The notes beneath the pieces are model-generated. The model saw only the letters and a list, made by a program, of their open reading frames with translations. It had not been told where the DNA came from and did not search any database. A stretch of DNA of 64,000 bases from Paenibacillus sonchi (GTDB lineage Bacteria > Bacillota > Bacilli > Paenibacillales > Paenibacillaceae). The position numbers and the translations under genes are program-made. The DNA lies in contig NZ_CP068595.1 of assembly GCF_016772475.1 (NCBI RefSeq), positions 2,418,001-2,482,000 on the forward strand. The letters are read 5' to 3'. Every line of letters starts with the position of its first letter. The first letter of the stretch is position 1. Positions 26,461 to 35,800 of this stretch are shown piece by piece.

Positions 26461-27171
26461 ATGCGGTTCAAAGATGTATTCTCAATTATTGGCCCGGCCA
26501 TGGTCGGACCCTCCAGTTCGCATACAGCAGGTGCAGCAAGGATCGGAAGGGCTGCCCGGCAGGTGCTGGGTGAGCCGGCGCGTGAGGCCGAGGTGACTTT
26601 CTTCGGTTCTTTTGCCGCTACGTATCAAGGGCATGGGACCGACCGGGCGATTGCCGGGGGCCTGCTGAATTTCGCTACGGATGATTCCCGTCTGCCTGAT
26701 TCCATAGAACTGGCAGCCGAGGCCGGGATGGAGATTTCTTTCGGTCAAGGAACGGGCTTGTTTCCTCATCCCAATACGGTACGCTTGCATCTGGTTGGTG
26801 CGCAGACAGGGACCGAACTGACACTTACAGGAATATCTATCGGCGGCGGAAATATTGAAATTGTGGATATTGACGGCTTTGGAGTAAAGCTTACAGGAAT
26901 GTATCCGACGGTGCTGATTCATCATATGGACTACCTTGGGGTGCTGGCCAGTGTTACAGATGTGATGCGCAAAGGCCAGTTCAATATTGGACACATGTCG
27001 CTGGACCGTAAAAACCGCAGCGGTGCGGCACTTACGGTGCTGGAGCTGGATGAGGCGGCAACGCCGGGGCTGCTGCATGAGCTGAGGGCTCTGTCTGCCG
27101 TCAAATCTGTCAAAGTGGTGGATCTGAATGAATCCGCGCAAGAACAAAAAGGGAAGGACAACACACCATGA
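26461..27171 (+). CDS. sdaAB: L-serine dehydratase beta subunit
   Basis: This is one half of the iron-sulfur L-serine deaminase that turns serine into pyruvate and ammonia. At 236 residues it carries the opening motif VFSIIGPAMVGPSSSHTAGAARIG and ends in an ACT-type domain (GVLASVTDVMRKGQFNIGHMSL), which may bind serine. The ATG follows a GGTGGAGG ribosome site. Its stop overlaps the ATG of the alpha subunit by four bases (ATGA), so the two are translationally coupled. The split alpha/beta form is the one found in Bacillus. Confidence 0.95.
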   Translation: MRFKDVFSIIGPAMVGPSSSHTAGAARIGRAARQVLGEPAREAEVTFFGSFAATYQGHGTDRAIAGGLLNFATDDSRLPDSIELAAEAGMEISFGQGTGLFPHPNTVRLHLVGAQTGTELTLTGISIGGGNIEIVDIDGFGVKLTGMYPTVLIHHMDYLGVLASVTDVMRKGQFNIGHMSLDRKNRSGAALTVLELDEAATPGLLHELRALSAVKSVKVVDLNESAQEQKGKDNTP

Positions 27172-28046
27172 ATTTTCAAACCTTAAGCCAGCTGGCTGTA
27201 TTATGTGAGGAGCGGGGAATGGGCATCGGCGCGTTGATGCTGGAGGAGCAGAGCGGGGAGTCCGGTCGTTCCAAGGAACAGGAATTCGCCACCATGAGCC
27301 AGTATTACGGGGTTATGAAGGAAGCTGTACACCGCGGCATGACAGAGGATACGACCTCGCGCAGTGGTCTGACGGGCCTGGATGCCCAGCGGGTTGCGTC
27401 TTATAATGCCGCAGATGAGCCTTGTCTGGGCGGACCTGCCGGCCAGGCCATGGCTTATGCGCTGGCTGTATCGGAGGTCAATGCATCGATGGGCCGCATT
27501 ATTGCCACGCCGACAGCAGGCTCCTGCGGAATTATTCCCGGCGTGTTTTTGAGCTGCCAGGAGCGTTTCGGCTGGGAGGATGACTACATGGTATCCGGCC
27601 TCTTCGCTGCAGGTGCCATAGGGTATGTTATTGCCAATAATTCATTTGTTTCCGGAGCGGAGGGAGGCTGCCAGGCCGAAGTCGGTTCAGCCATCGGGAT
27701 GGCGGCGGGAGCACTCACCGAGCTGCGCGGCGGCACGCCGGCACAGGCCATTCATGCCGTTGGCCTCGCGCTCAAAAATACACTTGGACTAATCTGTGAT
27801 CCTGTAGGCGGACTTGTGGAAATTCCCTGCATCGTGCGCAACGGCTTCGGTGCAGTTACGGCGCTGGCCGCCGCCGATATGGCGCTGGCCGGGGTGCGCA
27901 GCGTGATTCCATCCGACGAGGTTATCAAAGTCATGCTGGAGGTTGGCTCGGCCATGCCCGAGAAGCACCGGGAGACAGCCGGGGGCGGACTGGCCCAGAC
28001 CCCGACCGGACGGAAGATTATGAAGGATCTGCGCAGCAAAAAATAG
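27168..28046 (+). CDS. sdaAA: L-serine dehydratase alpha subunit
   Basis: This catalytic partner of 292 residues carries the iron-sulfur cluster. Cluster-binding Cys candidates are in TAGSCGIIPG, EGGCQAEVG and EIPCIVRNG. MGRIIATPTAGS and GGTPAQAIHAVGLALKNTLG are also family motifs, and the C-terminus ends GGLAQTPTGRKI. The enzyme is oxygen-sensitive in other organisms. It is coupled to sdaAB. The final product, pyruvate, links serine to central metabolism. Confidence 0.95.
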   Translation: MNFQTLSQLAVLCEERGMGIGALMLEEQSGESGRSKEQEFATMSQYYGVMKEAVHRGMTEDTTSRSGLTGLDAQRVASYNAADEPCLGGPAGQAMAYALAVSEVNASMGRIIATPTAGSCGIIPGVFLSCQERFGWEDDYMVSGLFAAGAIGYVIANNSFVSGAEGGCQAEVGSAIGMAAGALTELRGGTPAQAIHAVGLALKNTLGLICDPVGGLVEIPCIVRNGFGAVTALAAADMALAGVRSVIPSDEVIKVMLEVGSAMPEKHRETAGGGLAQTPTGRKIMKDLRSKK

Positions 28047-28097
28047 CCCGCAGTCTTTATGATTTCGGGCATCGGCATATTTTTGCTGATCCTCGGG

Positions 28098-28400
28098 TTA
28101 GAGCAGATGGAATCTTTCAAGCTGCTCCCACTGCCCTTCCTGCCGGAGGATTTCCGGCTGCTTCGGTCCCATAAGATCGAAATGCGGGAAGGGCCTGCGG
28201 TTATGAATGTACTGGGAAGGCAGCCCATGCTGCTCGCACCAGCTTTTTAGACGGGACAGGTTGCTGCAGCCGACTTTGGTTACTGTAGTCATCCCCGGGA
28301 AGCGGGGGTCCAGCCAGTAATGGGTCAGGAAAGCAATCTCACCTGCGGTAACCGCCTGTTTCCAACGGGTCAATTCTTCTCTGTTAATTCCGAAGGCCAT
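28098..28400 (-). CDS. YneQ-like protein of unknown function
   Basis: The protein has 100 residues, beginning MAFGINREELTRWKQAVTAG, followed by FLTHYWLDPRFPG, TTVTKVGC and PHFDLMGPKQPEILRQEGQ. This pattern resembles Bacillus YneQ as I remember it; no function is known for that protein. The ATG at 28400 follows GGATGAG and is preferred over a longer frame to 28442. It is convergent with sdaAA and divergent from the YwbE gene. Confidence 0.6.
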   Translation of the reverse strand: MAFGINREELTRWKQAVTAGEIAFLTHYWLDPRFPGMTTVTKVGCSNLSRLKSWCEQHGLPSQYIHNRRPFPHFDLMGPKQPEILRQEGQWEQLERFHLL

Positions 28401-28469
28401 TGTTGTCTCATCCTTATCCGTAATCCGTAATAGTAACTCCATTATAACTTAAGAAAGGGGGAGTGCATC

Positions 28470-28661
28470 ATGAACGGGCAAGTTAGAGCGGATATCCGCC
28501 CCGGACTTGAGGTGGATATTGTGCTGAAGCAGGACCAGGCTACAGGCAAACTCACACATGGGGTTGTCAAAGACATTCTCACCAACTCGCCCCGCCATCC
28601 GCACGGGATCAAGGTACGGCTGGCTGACGGTCAAGTCGGACGGGTTAAGCATATTACGTAA
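28470..28661 (+). CDS. ywbE: YwbE family protein
   Basis: This 63-residue cytoplasmic protein matches YwbE/DUF2196 over its full length: RADIRPGLEVDIVLKQDQ, then TGKLTHGVVKDILTNS, HPHGIKVRLADGQVGRVKHI. The fold resembles a small beta-barrel of the KOW/OB type, and the function is unknown. The ATG follows GAAAGGGGGAG. A terminator follows directly. Confidence 0.88.
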   Translation: MNGQVRADIRPGLEVDIVLKQDQATGKLTHGVVKDILTNSPRHPHGIKVRLADGQVGRVKHIT

Positions 28662-28665
28662 TTTC

Positions 28666-28731
28666 AAAAGCGCTCCCGGCTCAGGGTGCTGGTCTCTGGA
28701 ACAGCATTTCCCGGACCGGGTGCGCTTTTTT
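28666..28731 (+). terminator. terminator after ywbE
   Basis: AAAAGCGCTCCCGG pairs with CCGGGTGCGCTTTT across a 36-base interior, followed by a T-run. Confidence 0.65.
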
Positions 28732-28747
28732 ACTGCTTGGGCTTCGA

Positions 28748-28818
28748 CAACGGCAGAAATGCTGTTGTTGGAGCACCGTCGGAGGAATTAGGCAGAAACA
28801 ACGGCAGAAATGCCGTTG
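28748..28818. repeat. GAAA-loop mini-hairpins, copies 2 and 3
   Basis: Two 20-base hairpins lie 51 bases apart (28748-28767 and 28799-28818). Each is CAACGGCA, GAAA, then TGCTGTTG or TGCCGTTG. Both are in the gap between the ywbE terminator and the HNH gene. Confidence 0.6.
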
Positions 28819-28855
28819 TTGATAGAGCCGCCGGCTGATCCGCTCTTCCCGCGGG

Positions 28856-29569
28856 TTACCGGCCCATAAATTCCTCCACATACTGGTCGGCCTTGGTCTG
28901 GTTGCATAGATTACAAGCGCAGACGCAATTGTCCGGCGTGGTGTGGCCGCCTTTGGCCCGCGGCAGCAGATGGTCAATGGTGTCGCCGTACAGGCCGCAG
29001 AAATGGCAGGTATAATTGTCCCTCGTTAGAATGTAGGCCCGGAAATCCTTGTTACTGTACAGGCGGCGGATCGTACGGCGGTTCACCACCACCGCGGCAT
29101 GCTCTTTGACGAGCGTCACTGCAAGCTCAAGATCAATTTCCTGATGCCAGCGGCGGCCCTTGTCGCTGTGGCCGCGCATCAGAATCATACCTTTGGCGGA
29201 CGGAACCAGGGCCGAGGCATCCTGCGGATCAGGCTTCGGACCCCGCAGCTGCGGAGCCTTCCACCGGGGATCGGCTGCGCGCGGACGCGTCTTCCCCTTG
29301 CTTCCGGTTGAGGTATGTGGCGTCTTGGCTTCCTTGAAGGCCGGGGCCCCTTTTACTTGCAGCTGCATCTGGGCATTCCCGGCCTCGCGCAGCTTGCGGC
29401 ATTCCCGGCAGGCGCCCCGGCGCGACTGGCCCTTGGAGCGCTTGCCCGTGCGTCTGCGGAATTCGGTGAGCGGTTTATATTGCTTGCAGTAAGCACATTG
29501 TTTGGATAATGGCAGATTGGTATCGGTCATAAGCGTATTTGGAAGGACGCATGCAGCACGCCAGTCCAT
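28856..29569 (-). CDS. HNH endonuclease-like protein
   Basis: The protein has up to 237 residues. The N-terminal part has a Cys4 zinc-ribbon pattern (CAYCKQYKPLTEF and CRECRKL). A basic, low-complexity middle follows, and then a C-terminal HNH nuclease domain: CHFCG, DHLLPRAKGGHTTPDN and CNLCNQTKA, with the conserved DH pair and paired metal-binding Cys. HNH proteins of this type cut DNA, but the target is unknown and no phage or restriction partner lies nearby. The start is uncertain: the ATG at 29569 lies directly against AAGGGA, and the ATG at 29530 has no clear ribosome site. Confidence 0.82.
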   Translation of the reverse strand: MDWRAACVLPNTLMTDTNLPLSKQCAYCKQYKPLTEFRRRTGKRSKGQSRRGACRECRKLREAGNAQMQLQVKGAPAFKEAKTPHTSTGSKGKTRPRAADPRWKAPQLRGPKPDPQDASALVPSAKGMILMRGHSDKGRRWHQEIDLELAVTLVKEHAAVVVNRRTIRRLYSNKDFRAYILTRDNYTCHFCGLYGDTIDHLLPRAKGGHTTPDNCVCACNLCNQTKADQYVEEFMGR

Positions 29570-29768
29570 TCCCTTCTTTTTTGGTAACTCTAGTATAGCG
29601 CAAAGCGCAGGGGTTCACACAGCGGCCGGCATAAGCAGATTGTCTCCTGATTTGTGACATCTGTCTTGGTAGGCAGGCGGGAAAACCTGTAAACTTTACT
29701 TATGAGGCTTACGGATGAGGATCATGGGACGCTCCATGCTATCTTTTTTCGAGAATGGGGGAGCAGGA

Positions 29769-30251
29769 ATGGAGAAACATAAGAAGAGGCCGGGGGCCGT
29801 CATTTGTTTGTATATTCTTCAGGCTTTTTTGGGGTTTGGAGCGATAGCGGGAGGGCTGACGCTGCTGGCCGATCCCAGCGGAGAAATGATCGGAATGCCA
29901 GCTTCTATACTGGAAAGATCTCCTTTTGTGAATTTTGTAGTCCCGGGCTTGCTGCTGCTGGTGATCTTTGGCTTGCTGCCCTTGCTGGTGCTGTATGGCC
30001 TGGTCAAGAAACCGCAGTGGACATGGGCGGCTGCGCTGACTCCGTTCAAAACGCTGCATAGCGCATGGTCCCTCTCCCTGTACATCGGCTTCGGGCAGAT
30101 TATTTGGGTCATGGTCCAGACGTATATGCTGAACACCGTTTCTTTGATCCATATTTGCTATATGAGCCTTGGAATGCTAATACAGATTGTTACGCTGCTG
30201 CCTTCGGTGCAGAGATATTTTGTGCTGGACGGCAGCGCCCAAAGGCGTTAG
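29769..30251 (+). CDS. four-helix membrane protein of unknown function
   Basis: The protein has about 160 residues. A short basic N-terminus (MEKHKKRPG) precedes four hydrophobic segments: VICLYILQAFLGFGAIAGG, NFVVPGLLLLVIFGLLPLL, AWSLSLYIGFGQIIWVMVQT and ICYMSLGMLIQIVTLL. I do not recognise a family. The ATG at 29769 follows GGGGGAGCAGGA. It lies just before the LacI-type regulator gene on the same strand, with a 54-base gap and no clear terminator. Confidence 0.65.
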   Translation: MEKHKKRPGAVICLYILQAFLGFGAIAGGLTLLADPSGEMIGMPASILERSPFVNFVVPGLLLLVIFGLLPLLVLYGLVKKPQWTWAAALTPFKTLHSAWSLSLYIGFGQIIWVMVQTYMLNTVSLIHICYMSLGMLIQIVTLLPSVQRYFVLDGSAQRR

Positions 30252-30305
30252 AATGGCAGTGAATATAAAAGGGCTTTCATTGTGGGCCGGCGGGAGTGAA
30301 CCGGA

Positions 30306-31322
30306 TTGACAACGATTTATGATATTGCCAAAAAAACCGGCTACTCGCCAACCACGGTTTCCAAGGCGTTCAACAATTATTCCGATGTGCGGGAGAAGAC
30401 ACGCCAGGAAATTCTCAGGACGGCGCAGGAAATGGGGTACCTGCCCAACGCGCATGCCCGTACCCTGACGACCAAGAAGTCATGGACCATCGGTGTGCTG
30501 TTTGTTGAGGGGACCGGGGCGGGTATCCGCCATCCATTTTTCAGCGCGGTGATTGAGAGCTTCAAGCAGGTTGCGGTAGCCAAAGGTTATGCGCTGATGT
30601 TCATTTCCAAGGATGTCGGCGGCAAGCAGAGTGGTTATCTGGAGAATTGCCGGATTCGCGGGGTGGACGGGGTTGTAGTGTTCCTGTCCGATTACAACGA
30701 CCCTTATTTCCTGGAACTGCTGGAAAGTGATATTCCCACGGTTATTCTGGATTATAATACGCCGCAGTCCCATACAGTCTGCTCGGATAACAGGGCGGGA
30801 GCACTGCTGGCGGTCAATTACCTGGCATCCTTGGGGCACCGGAAAATCGCCCACATTTCCGGAGGCGGGAACTCCTTTCCGGGAAGCGAGCGTGAACTGG
30901 GGTACATAACGGCCATGGAGGAGCTGGGCCTTGACGTGCCGGACGGCTATATTGCCGAGGGCGCTTTTTTCTCCAGAGAAAGCGGCTATGATGCAATGCT
31001 GAAGCTGCTTGAACTGCCGGAGTGTCCGACGGCTGTATTTGCTTCGGGTGACCTGCTGGCGCTTGGCGCGGTGATGGCAGCCAAAGACAAAGAATTGTCC
31101 GTTCCGTCAGATATTTCGGTGATGGGCTATGATGATATCGAGCTTGCTGCGTATGTATCCCCCGCGCTTACAACCATCCGGCAGGATACGGAGATGCTCG
31201 GGACACGGGCGGCTGAGATTCTGATCGCCTCCATCGACGGCAAAGGGCAAGACAAGGAAGCGCTGATGCTTCCTGTTGAAGTGGTTGTGCGGGACTCCTG
31301 CGCGCCGCCGGGCAGAGAATAA
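30306..31322 (+). CDS. LacI-family transcriptional regulator
   Basis: This 338-residue repressor-type protein has an N-terminal LacI helix-turn-helix (TIYDIAKKTGYSPTTVSKAF) and hinge. A periplasmic-binding-protein-like effector domain follows (IGVLFVEGTGAGIRHPFF, VDGVVVF, ALLAVNYLASLGHRKIAHISG, VFASGDLLALGA, ISVMGYDDIELAAYVSPALTTI). A perfect 24-bp palindrome lies between this gene and the GH30 gene and is its likely operator. The ligand is probably a beta-glucoside or oligosaccharide released by the downstream enzymes. The start is a TTG with GGGAG nine bases before. Confidence 0.9.
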   Translation: MTTIYDIAKKTGYSPTTVSKAFNNYSDVREKTRQEILRTAQEMGYLPNAHARTLTTKKSWTIGVLFVEGTGAGIRHPFFSAVIESFKQVAVAKGYALMFISKDVGGKQSGYLENCRIRGVDGVVVFLSDYNDPYFLELLESDIPTVILDYNTPQSHTVCSDNRAGALLAVNYLASLGHRKIAHISGGGNSFPGSERELGYITAMEELGLDVPDGYIAEGAFFSRESGYDAMLKLLELPECPTAVFASGDLLALGAVMAAKDKELSVPSDISVMGYDDIELAAYVSPALTTIRQDTEMLGTRAAEILIASIDGKGQDKEALMLPVEVVVRDSCAPPGRE

Positions 31323-31354
31323 GACGGTTCTGCCGGGCGCGCATTTTTTTCGAA

Positions 31355-31378
31355 ATAATCGAAACCGGTTTCGATTAT
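31355..31378 (+). promoter_or_regulatory. 24-bp perfect palindrome, LacI-type operator
   Basis: The half site ATAATCGAAACC is followed by its exact complement GGTTTCGATTAT, centred on CG as LacI-family operators are. It ends 29 bases before the GH30 start and directly follows the LacI-family gene. Fourteen of its bases (AATCGAAACCGGTT) recur at 38790-38803. Confidence 0.8.
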
Positions 31379-31406
31379 GATATATAGAATAAAGGAGATG
31401 GCTGAA

Positions 31407-32742
31407 ATGACAAAAGCTCGTACAGTGATTACCGCCAAGGATACGGGGGAGCGTCTAAGCCCGAGAGAAGGAATTGTTTTCAGAGCCCGCAGCACCGGGG
31501 AGAAGGCCGATGTGCAGCTGCTGCCGGAACGGGAGTTCCAGCAAATGCTTGGGTTTGGCGGCGCTTTTACCGAAGCTGCGGCCTACACGCTGTCACGGAT
31601 GAGCCCCGGGAAACGGGCAGAGGTGATCCGGCGTTATTTTCACCCGGAGGAAGGACTGAACTACAGCATGGGACGTGTGCACATCCATAGCTGTGATTTC
31701 GCGCTCGGCAATTATACCTATGTGCAGGATGGAGATTCAGCGCTGGCGACCTTTGATATTTCCCATGACCATCAGTGGGTGATTCCGCTGATTAAAGACG
31801 CAATGGACGTCAAAGGCGGCCCGCTTACGATGCTGGCTTCCCCTGAGTCCTCCGGCCTGGATGAAGACCAACGGTGAGATGAACCATGGCGGTTCGCTGA
31901 AGCCGGAATACGCGAATGTATGGGCGCGGTATTACACGAAATTTATTGAAGCTTACCGCAGGGAGGGCATACCGGTCTGGGCTGTCTCGGTACAGAATGA
32001 GCCGGCAGCTGTTCAGACCTGGGATTCCTGTGTGTACAGCGCAGAGGAGGAGCGGGATTTTGTCAAAAACCATCTGGGCCCTGTAATGCATGAGGCGGGA
32101 ATGGCGGATGTGAACATCGTTATTTGGGACCACAACCGCGATATCATGGTCGAACGCGCTTCGACGGTGTTGTCCGATCCCGAGGCGGCCCGGTATGTCT
32201 GGGGCACAGGCATTCACTGGTATGGCGGCGAGGAGTTCGACAAGGTGGCCAGGGTGCATGAGGTTTTCCCGGAAAAGCATCTGCTGTTCACGGAAGGCTG
32301 CCAGGAGGGCGGTGTGCGGCTGGGCGAATGGTTCACCGGTGAACGTTACGGGCGGAATATGATCGGTGATTTAAACGCCTGGACGGAAGGCTATCTGGAT
32401 TGGAACCTGGTGCTTGACGAGACCGGAGGGCCGAACCATGTGGGCAATTTCTGTGATGCTCCGGTGATTGCCGATACGACTTCCGATGAGGTGCATTACA
32501 ACAGCTCCTATTACTACATCGGGCATTTCAGCAAATTTATAGCTCCCGGGGCTGTGCGCATCGGACTGGAATCTGCTGCTGAGGGTGTGCTGTCCACCGC
32601 CTTCCGAAATCCGGACGGCAGTCTCGCTGTAGTGCTTATGAATGAGGGGGAGAATGTGCGCAGCGCAACTCTGGGACTGGGGGATGAGCTGGCCGAATGC
32701 GAGCTGCCGCCGCACTCTATTGCAACACATGTCATTTCTTAA
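31407..32742 (+). pseudogene. GH30 glycosidase (glucosylceramidase-like), frameshifted
   Basis: This beta-glycosidase of about 445 residues belongs to family GH30, which includes glucosylceramidases and beta-1,6-glucanases. It begins with MLGFGGAFTEAAAYTLSRMS and then YSMGRVHIHSCDFA. The general acid/base Glu is in SVQNEP and the nucleophile Glu in LLFTEGCQEGG. No signal peptide is visible, so it would act inside the cell on imported sugars. The frame breaks near 31850, where SPWSPPAW is expected: two bases appear lost after GCTTCCCCT and the rest continues in another frame. The ATG at 31407 follows AAAGGAG. The palindromic operator just upstream implies control by the neighbouring regulator. 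Confidence 0.88.
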
Positions 32743-32810
32743 ATACGTTAGGGCACTTCTGGGTTATGCGGGTTTTATAGGAACAGCCATAAGATTAAGG
32801 AGGCAGGTTT

Positions 32811-35800
32811 ATGAGCCATTATTATTTTGATTCCGGTACATTTGTGATCGAGCAGTTTCATGAGGGGAAGCCCTTTGCCAGTTTTTTGCCCGGGCTTGCG
32901 GGACTGAAGGGGATTCCGATGTGGACCTTTTATGTCAACCGGGGCCAGGGGATTTGCAGCTTTGGGGTGCGCGACAAAAACTCGCCGATCATGGAATTTT
33001 CCCCGGCGAACATCTCCTATAAGAACGTTGCCTCTTCCGGCTTCCGGACGTTTATCAAGATAAAGGGTGTCCCGGAAATGTATGAGCCGTTCCAGTCGGC
33101 GCGGCCTGATCCCGGGGCGAAACGCAAGATGACGATTCTGCCGAACGGGCTGACCATCGAGGAATCCCACGCCGGGCATGGACTTAAGATAACCGTCCAC
33201 TACTTCAATTTGCCTGGTGATGACTATGCGGCACTGGTCCGGCGTGTGGAGCTTGAGAATATTGGAGGCCGGGAGCTTGAGCTTGAAATGCTGGACGGTC
33301 TGCCGGAGATCCTGCCGTACGGTGTGGAGAACAGCGGATATAAGGAGATCGGCAATCTGCTGCGCAGCTGGATGGAGGTGTACAATCTGGAGAACGGAAT
33401 TCCGTTCTACAAGCTGCGCTCCAGCACGAATGATGATGCGCAGGTCAGCGAAATCCGCAGCGGACATTTCTATCTGTCGTTTACGGCAGAAGGCGAGCGG
33501 CTGGCTCCGGTTGTGGACTTCGAGACGGTGTTCGGAGGCAATACTTCGCTTGGTTTTCCGGAGCGTTTTGCCGGTCTGCAGCTGGCAGAGCTGCTTGCAC
33601 AGCCCCAATACCCCGTCAACAAGGTTCCCTGCGGCTTCAGCGGCGTGGCGCGGCCCCTCGCTCCGGGCGGCAAGCTTATCCTGAACACCATTATCGGGCA
33701 TGTGAACGACATCGATAAAATCAACCGGAAAGCGGAAGCCCTCTGCCGTGATGAATATATTACGTCCAAAGCCCTGGAGGCGGCAAGCCTGACCGACGGG
33801 CTGACGGATGACATTGCAACCCGTACCGCCTCGCCTATATTTGATGCCTACTGCCGGCAGTCCTATCTGGACAATTTCCTGCGCGGCGGCTATCCATTCA
33901 TCTTCGACAACGGGGGAGAAGGCTTTGTCGTGCATCTCTTCTCGCGCAAGCATGGGGACATGGAGCGTGACTACAACTTTTTCTCGCTGGCACCGGAATA
34001 TTACTCCCAGGGAAACGGGAACTTCCGCGACATGAACCAGAACCGGCGCAATGATGTATTCTTCAATCCCCGGGTCGGCAGCTTCAATATCAAGATGTTC
34101 TACAGCCTGATCCAGGCGGATGGCTACAATCCGCTGAGTGTGCAGGGAACAACCTTTGAAATCCTGCCGGGTAAGGCGCCGCAGCTTGCGGAATGGATTC
34201 ACACGGCGGCTGCCGATCACCAGGAGGAGCTGGTGAAGCTCTGTGCAGGCCGGTTCACTCCCGGACGGCTGATCAATTACATTGCCGACCATGGTGTCAC
34301 GCTGAAGGCAGGCGAGCAGGAATTCCTGAGCGGAGTGCTGGCCCTGTCGCAGCAGAACATCGAAGCCGCCTTCGGGGAAGGCTTCTGGTCTGATCATTGG
34401 ACCTACAACCTCGATCTGGTGGAGGGGTATCTGGATATTTTCCCTGAACGCAGACAGGAGCTGCTCTTCGGAGACGACACTTATTCGTTCTATGACAGCC
34501 CGGCCTATGTGCTGCCGCGCAGTGAGAAATATGTGCTGAGTGACGGCAAGGTCCGGCAATATGGTGCCCTGCTGGAGGATGAAGAGAAGCTGCACCGGCT
34601 GAAGCGGAAGGCTTCGGAGACGCACTGGCTCCGTACGGAAGGCGGTCACGGAGACATCTACCGCACCAGTCTGTTCGTGAAGATGCTGTCTCTCACGCTG
34701 AACAAATTTGCTACGCTCGACCCGTATGGCATGGGCGTGGAAATGGAGGGCAACAAGCCGGGCTGGAACGACGCCATGAACGGCCTGCCGGGGTTATTCG
34801 GTTCAGGCATGAGCGAGACGTTCGAGCTGAAGCGGATGATTGTCTTTCTGCTGGAGGTTCTGGAGAACCGCGGGAACGGAGCCGAAGCTGCGGAATCAGC
34901 CGTCAAACTTCCGGTCGAAATGTCTCTGCTGCTTGAGCAGGTGCATAGCGCCACAACCGCCATACTGGCCGGGGAGATTGCGCAGTTTGACTATTGGCAC
35001 ACCGTAGCATCCGCACGTGAATTCTACCGCGAACGTATACGCTTCGGCATCAACGGGGAGGAACAGCCGGTAGCCCTTACGGAGATTCGTGAGGCGCTTG
35101 GCCGGTTCCTGCGCAAGCTTGATACCGGTATCGGCCTTGCTGTAGAAATGGGCGGGGGATTGGTTCCGACCTATTTCCGCTTTGAGGCGACGCGGTTTCA
35201 GGCGGTGACCGATGAGAACGGACAGCCGGTAATTAGCGGCTATGGATTGCCCAAAGCGGTGGTGGAGGAGTTCGAAGCCTTTGCGCTGCCGCACTTCCTG
35301 GAAGGGCCGGCCCGCTGGCTGAAAACGCTCGACAGCCCGGGCGAGGCGCGGGATATCTATAACCGGATCAAGCAAACAGAGCTGTATGATCCGGTCACGT
35401 CGATGTACCGCACTTCAGTCTCCCTGGACAAAGAATCCAATGAAATTGGGCGGATGCGGGCGTTCACACCGGGCTGGCTGGAGCGGGAGTCGAACTTTCT
35501 GCATATGTCCTACAAATATCTGCTGGAGCTTCTGAAGGCGGGGCTCTATGAGGAATTCTACGGGGAGCTGAAAACCTCGCTCATCCCCTTCCTGGACCCG
35601 GCAGTCTATGGGCGGAGCACGCTGGAGAATTCCTCCTTCATCGCTACAGGCGGCAATCCGGACCCGGGGACACATGGAAGAGGTTTCGTCGCCAGACTTA
35701 GCGGTTCTACCGCAGAGTTCCTGAGCATGTGGCGGACGATGATGGCCGGAAGCCATGTGTTCTCGGTCATTGACGGAGAATTGGCCGTGTCCTTAGCACC

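Noticed and set aside
32775..34649. A 624-codon open frame on the minus strand
   Set aside because: It lies entirely opposite the phosphorylase gene, has no family motif and a composition typical of an antisense shadow in GC-rich DNA.
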